From: Clostridia bacterium
GTDB lineage: Bacteria > Bacillota > Clostridia > Christensenellales > CAG-138
Reading direction: 5' to 3'
Assembly (NCBI GenBank): GCA_017435185.1
Contig: JAFSFN010000053.1
Coordinates: 1 to 7,092, forward strand
Length of the DNA: 7,092 bases
The notes beneath the pieces are model-generated. The model did no database searches and was not told the DNA's origin. It was given only the letters and a program-made list of their open reading frames with translations. How positions within the stretch are numbered: position 1 is the first letter of the stretch; every line of letters starts with the position of its first letter. The position numbers were made by a program, and so were the translations under genes. Shown one piece after another: positions 5,524-7,092 of the stretch.

Positions 5524-6782
5524 GACCCATCGTCAAAGGAAATGAACTCGATATTTTTAACAAAACGGAATACGATTCGCTCTATGAGCATATTCGTGTA
5601 AATTTCAACGGTGTTTGCCCTAACTGGGGGAACAAGTTGTGGTTTATGGGTTTGTATTCTCAAATCAATGACTCGAACAATCAGATAACATTCAGAAGCA
5701 GTGAAACGCCCGAGGAAATTAACGACAATTATGACATGATAATATACCCCATGGCAAACTTTTTCGGCAGAGAATGGGCAGGTGGTATGGAAGCATTGGC
5801 GGAAGTTTTTGAAAAAATAAAAATTCCGACATACATAATTGCCTGCGGAGTTCAGGCGGATGATTATAGTGATCTTGATACGCTTGTTAGCGACATCGGT
5901 GACAGGGCAAAGAAGTTTATTTCCGCGATATATAATACGGGAGGCGAGTTTGCGCTTCGAGGTGAGTTTTCGAAAGAATTTTTTGTTAAGCTCGGATTTG
6001 ATTCCGCTGTGGTTACGGGTTGTCCGTCGCTATATCAGCTTGGCAGGAATTTCAGAATGAATTCCTTGGAAAAAGTCGAAATGAGTGAGCTGAAACCTCT
6101 TTTTAACGGAAAAATGAGCCTTTATTCAAAAGCGGCATTATATTTCAGTGAAAGCGAATATTTTGACCAGGACCATTATTTTCCGATGCTCTACGATGAG
6201 ACTTTTTTGAACGATCGCTCTTTAAGGGCAAAATTGCGTTTTTATCGCAGCTTTGGTCTTGAATCGGCACTGTATTTGAGTGAGGGCAGATTGAAGCATA
6301 TTGCAGATATGGATGACTGGTATGCATATATCAAAAAAAGCAGATTCAATTATTCGTTCGGTACACGCATACACGGTTCAATAATGCCGATACTCAGCGG
6401 CATACCTGCAACGGTGTTTGCAATAGACACCAGAACTCAGGAAATGGCTGAATTTTATAATATCCCCTGCGTTCGAGCAAAAGGTAATGAATGTTTGAAT
6501 GAAAGAGATGTATATAAACTCTATCTTGAAGCAGATTATACAAAGTTTAATCAAACATATGAGGAAAAATATTTGAAATATGAATCTTTCCTGAGAGAAA
6601 GGGGTATCGTCTCAAAGATAAACGAAAACAATACCTTCCTCAAAGAAGAAAATGGCAATGATTATTTTGACCGATTTATAAAAAACAGAGAAGAATTCAA
6701 AGAGTTTTATAAAGAACTCAAACGAATACGCCCATTGCTTGCTTTGGGAGATACTGTTATGAAGTTGAAAGAAAAACTTTGA
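5502..6782 (+). CDS. Polysaccharide pyruvyl transferase family protein (CsaB-like)
   Basis: A predicted 426-residue enzyme of the family that transfers pyruvate from phosphoenolpyruvate onto sugars as a ketal, usually on cell-wall or exported polysaccharides. In CsaB this creates anchoring sites for S-layer proteins. Family marks: WGNKLWFMGL near the N-terminus (42-51), IIACGVQADD, a central R153-G154 followed by VVTGCPSLY with GCPSL at 173-177, and FGTRIHGSIMPILSGIPA starting near 286 with R289 and H291. DTRTQEMAEFYNIP follows. The last 70 residues are a charged, helix-prone tail. There is no signal peptide, fitting a cytoplasmic enzyme. I chose ATG at 5502, since AGGGG lies seven bases before it. 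The in-frame ATG at 5481 has no ribosome binding site. No glycosyltransferase genes stand beside it, so the acceptor glycan is unknown. Confidence 0.88.
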   Translation: MARILIWRPIVKGNELDIFNKTEYDSLYEHIRVNFNGVCPNWGNKLWFMGLYSQINDSNNQITFRSSETPEEINDNYDMIIYPMANFFGREWAGGMEALAEVFEKIKIPTYIIACGVQADDYSDLDTLVSDIGDRAKKFISAIYNTGGEFALRGEFSKEFFVKLGFDSAVVTGCPSLYQLGRNFRMNSLEKVEMSELKPLFNGKMSLYSKAALYFSESEYFDQDHYFPMLYDETFLNDRSLRAKLRFYRSFGLESALYLSEGRLKHIADMDDWYAYIKKSRFNYSFGTRIHGSIMPILSGIPATVFAIDTRTQEMAEFYNIPCVRAKGNECLNERDVYKLYLEADYTKFNQTYEEKYLKYESFLRERGIVSKINENNTFLKEENGNDYFDRFIKNREEFKEFYKELKRIRPLLALGDTVMKLKEKL

Positions 6783-6786
6783 ATAA

Positions 6787-6821
6787 AAAAGCCATGTGGG
6801 TTTTTGCTCACATGGCTTTTT
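6787..6821 (+). terminator. Intrinsic terminator after the pyruvyl transferase gene
   Basis: AAAAGCCATGTG at 6787-6798 pairs with CACATGGCTTTT at 6809-6820, extendable by a G-T and a G-C pair, with a T-rich loop. A run of five T closes it. It begins five bases after the stop codon. The A-run on the left means it can also work on the minus strand. Confidence 0.93.
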
Positions 6822-6834
6822 GCATTAAAACTTT

Positions 6835-6859
6835 TGCATAAAAATAAGACAAGATGGTT
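6835..6859 (+). repeat. Imperfect direct repeat, right copy (left copy at 4966-4987)
   Basis: It begins TGCATAAAAATAAG, then ACAA, and ends GATGGTT, matching the left copy except for one base and three extra bases. Just before it, CTTTTTGCATTAAAA (6816-6830) and CTTTTGCATAAAA (6831-6843) form a degenerate tandem pair, so this spot is locally repetitive. Confidence 0.45.
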
Positions 6860-6902
6860 ATTTTGGATGCATAAGGCTCTTTATTTTTATTAAATGGTGA
6901 GG

Positions 6903-6908
6903 TATAAT
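6903..6908 (+). promoter_or_regulatory. -10 element of a probable promoter for the HAD phosphatase gene
   Basis: A perfect TATAAT at 6903-6908 stands 32 bases before the start codon. The hexamer at the right distance upstream, TTTATT (6880-6885, 17-base spacer), is a weak -35. Since a terminator closes the preceding gene, the HAD gene very probably has its own transcription start here, near 6915. Confidence 0.6.
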
Positions 6909-6940
6909 ACGAAAAGTGGCGAACTGCAGGAGAAAATGCG

Positions 6941-7092
6941 ATGATAAAGAACATAGTTTTTGATTTCGGAAATGTTATAGCCAAATTTGAACCTGAAAAT
7001 ATAGCCTCACAGTTTTGCGACAATGAAAATGATAGGGCGCTGCTTATGGCGGCGGTTTTTGAAAACTGGGCAGATATAGATGCAGGCAGAAT
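6941..7092 (+). CDS. HAD-superfamily hydrolase, N-terminal fragment cut by the window end
   Basis: Only the first 50 codons are present; the reading frame is open at the right edge. The start MIKNIVFDFGNVIAKFEP is typical of HAD subfamily IA phosphatases of the YihX/epoxide-hydrolase-like group. D8 is the expected nucleophile of motif I. The second aspartate of the usual DxD is replaced by glycine (DFGNV), which is characteristic of this branch rather than a defect. After it comes the start of a helical cap domain. AGGAG at 6928-6932, eight bases before ATG, sets the start. An ATG at 6936 hits a stop after two codons. Substrates of the group are small phosphorylated metabolites such as sugar phosphates, but the specificity cannot be told from this fragment. 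Confidence 0.88.
   Translation, partial: MIKNIVFDFGNVIAKFEPENIASQFCDNENDRALLMAAVFENWADIDAGR

Overview
The window looks like a chromosomal segment of a Gram-positive anaerobe of the class Clostridia (Bacillota). The reasons are a perfect CIRCE operator in front of groES-groEL, strong AGGAGG-type ribosome binding sites, a DeoR/HTH_11-type regulator with WYL and WCX domains, and a two-gene unit of an IscU-like scaffold and a GGGtGRT-family protein. All of these are common in gut and other anaerobic clostridia. No species can be named from the sequence alone.

Layout, left to right. (1) Bases 26-2128: heat-shock operon with promoter, CIRCE, groES, groEL and a hairpin terminator. (2) Bases 2124-3053, minus strand: a WYL-domain transcriptional regulator that converges on groEL and whose stop codon lies in the groEL terminator. 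(3) Bases 3054-3209: a compact divergent promoter region. (4) Bases 3210-4913: an operon of an iron-sulfur-scaffold-like protein and a GGGtGRT protein, closed by a strong GC-rich terminator. Its codon choice resembles that of groEL, which suggests high expression. (5) Bases 4914-5143: a 230-base gap with the terminator and a cluster of inverted CAGGA/TCCTG half-sites. (6) Bases 5144-6782: an XRE-type regulator followed by a polysaccharide pyruvyl transferase, then a terminator. This part is visibly more A/T-rich and is bracketed by an imperfect direct repeat. (7) Bases 6941 to the end: the first 50 codons of a HAD-superfamily phosphatase with its own promoter.

How the genes may work together. 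GroES and GroEL form the general chaperonin, very probably repressed by HrcA through CIRCE. The scaffold and GGGtGRT genes share a promoter and have only a 15-base gap, so they very probably act together. The family has no established function that I know of, and this pair is the best candidate here for an undescribed system. The divergent WYL regulator is a natural candidate to control it. The XRE-pyruvyl transferase pair looks like a separate, possibly transferred module for modifying a surface polysaccharide. There are no RNA genes, CRISPR arrays or insertion sequences that I can support, and no gene-free stretch exceeds 300 bases.
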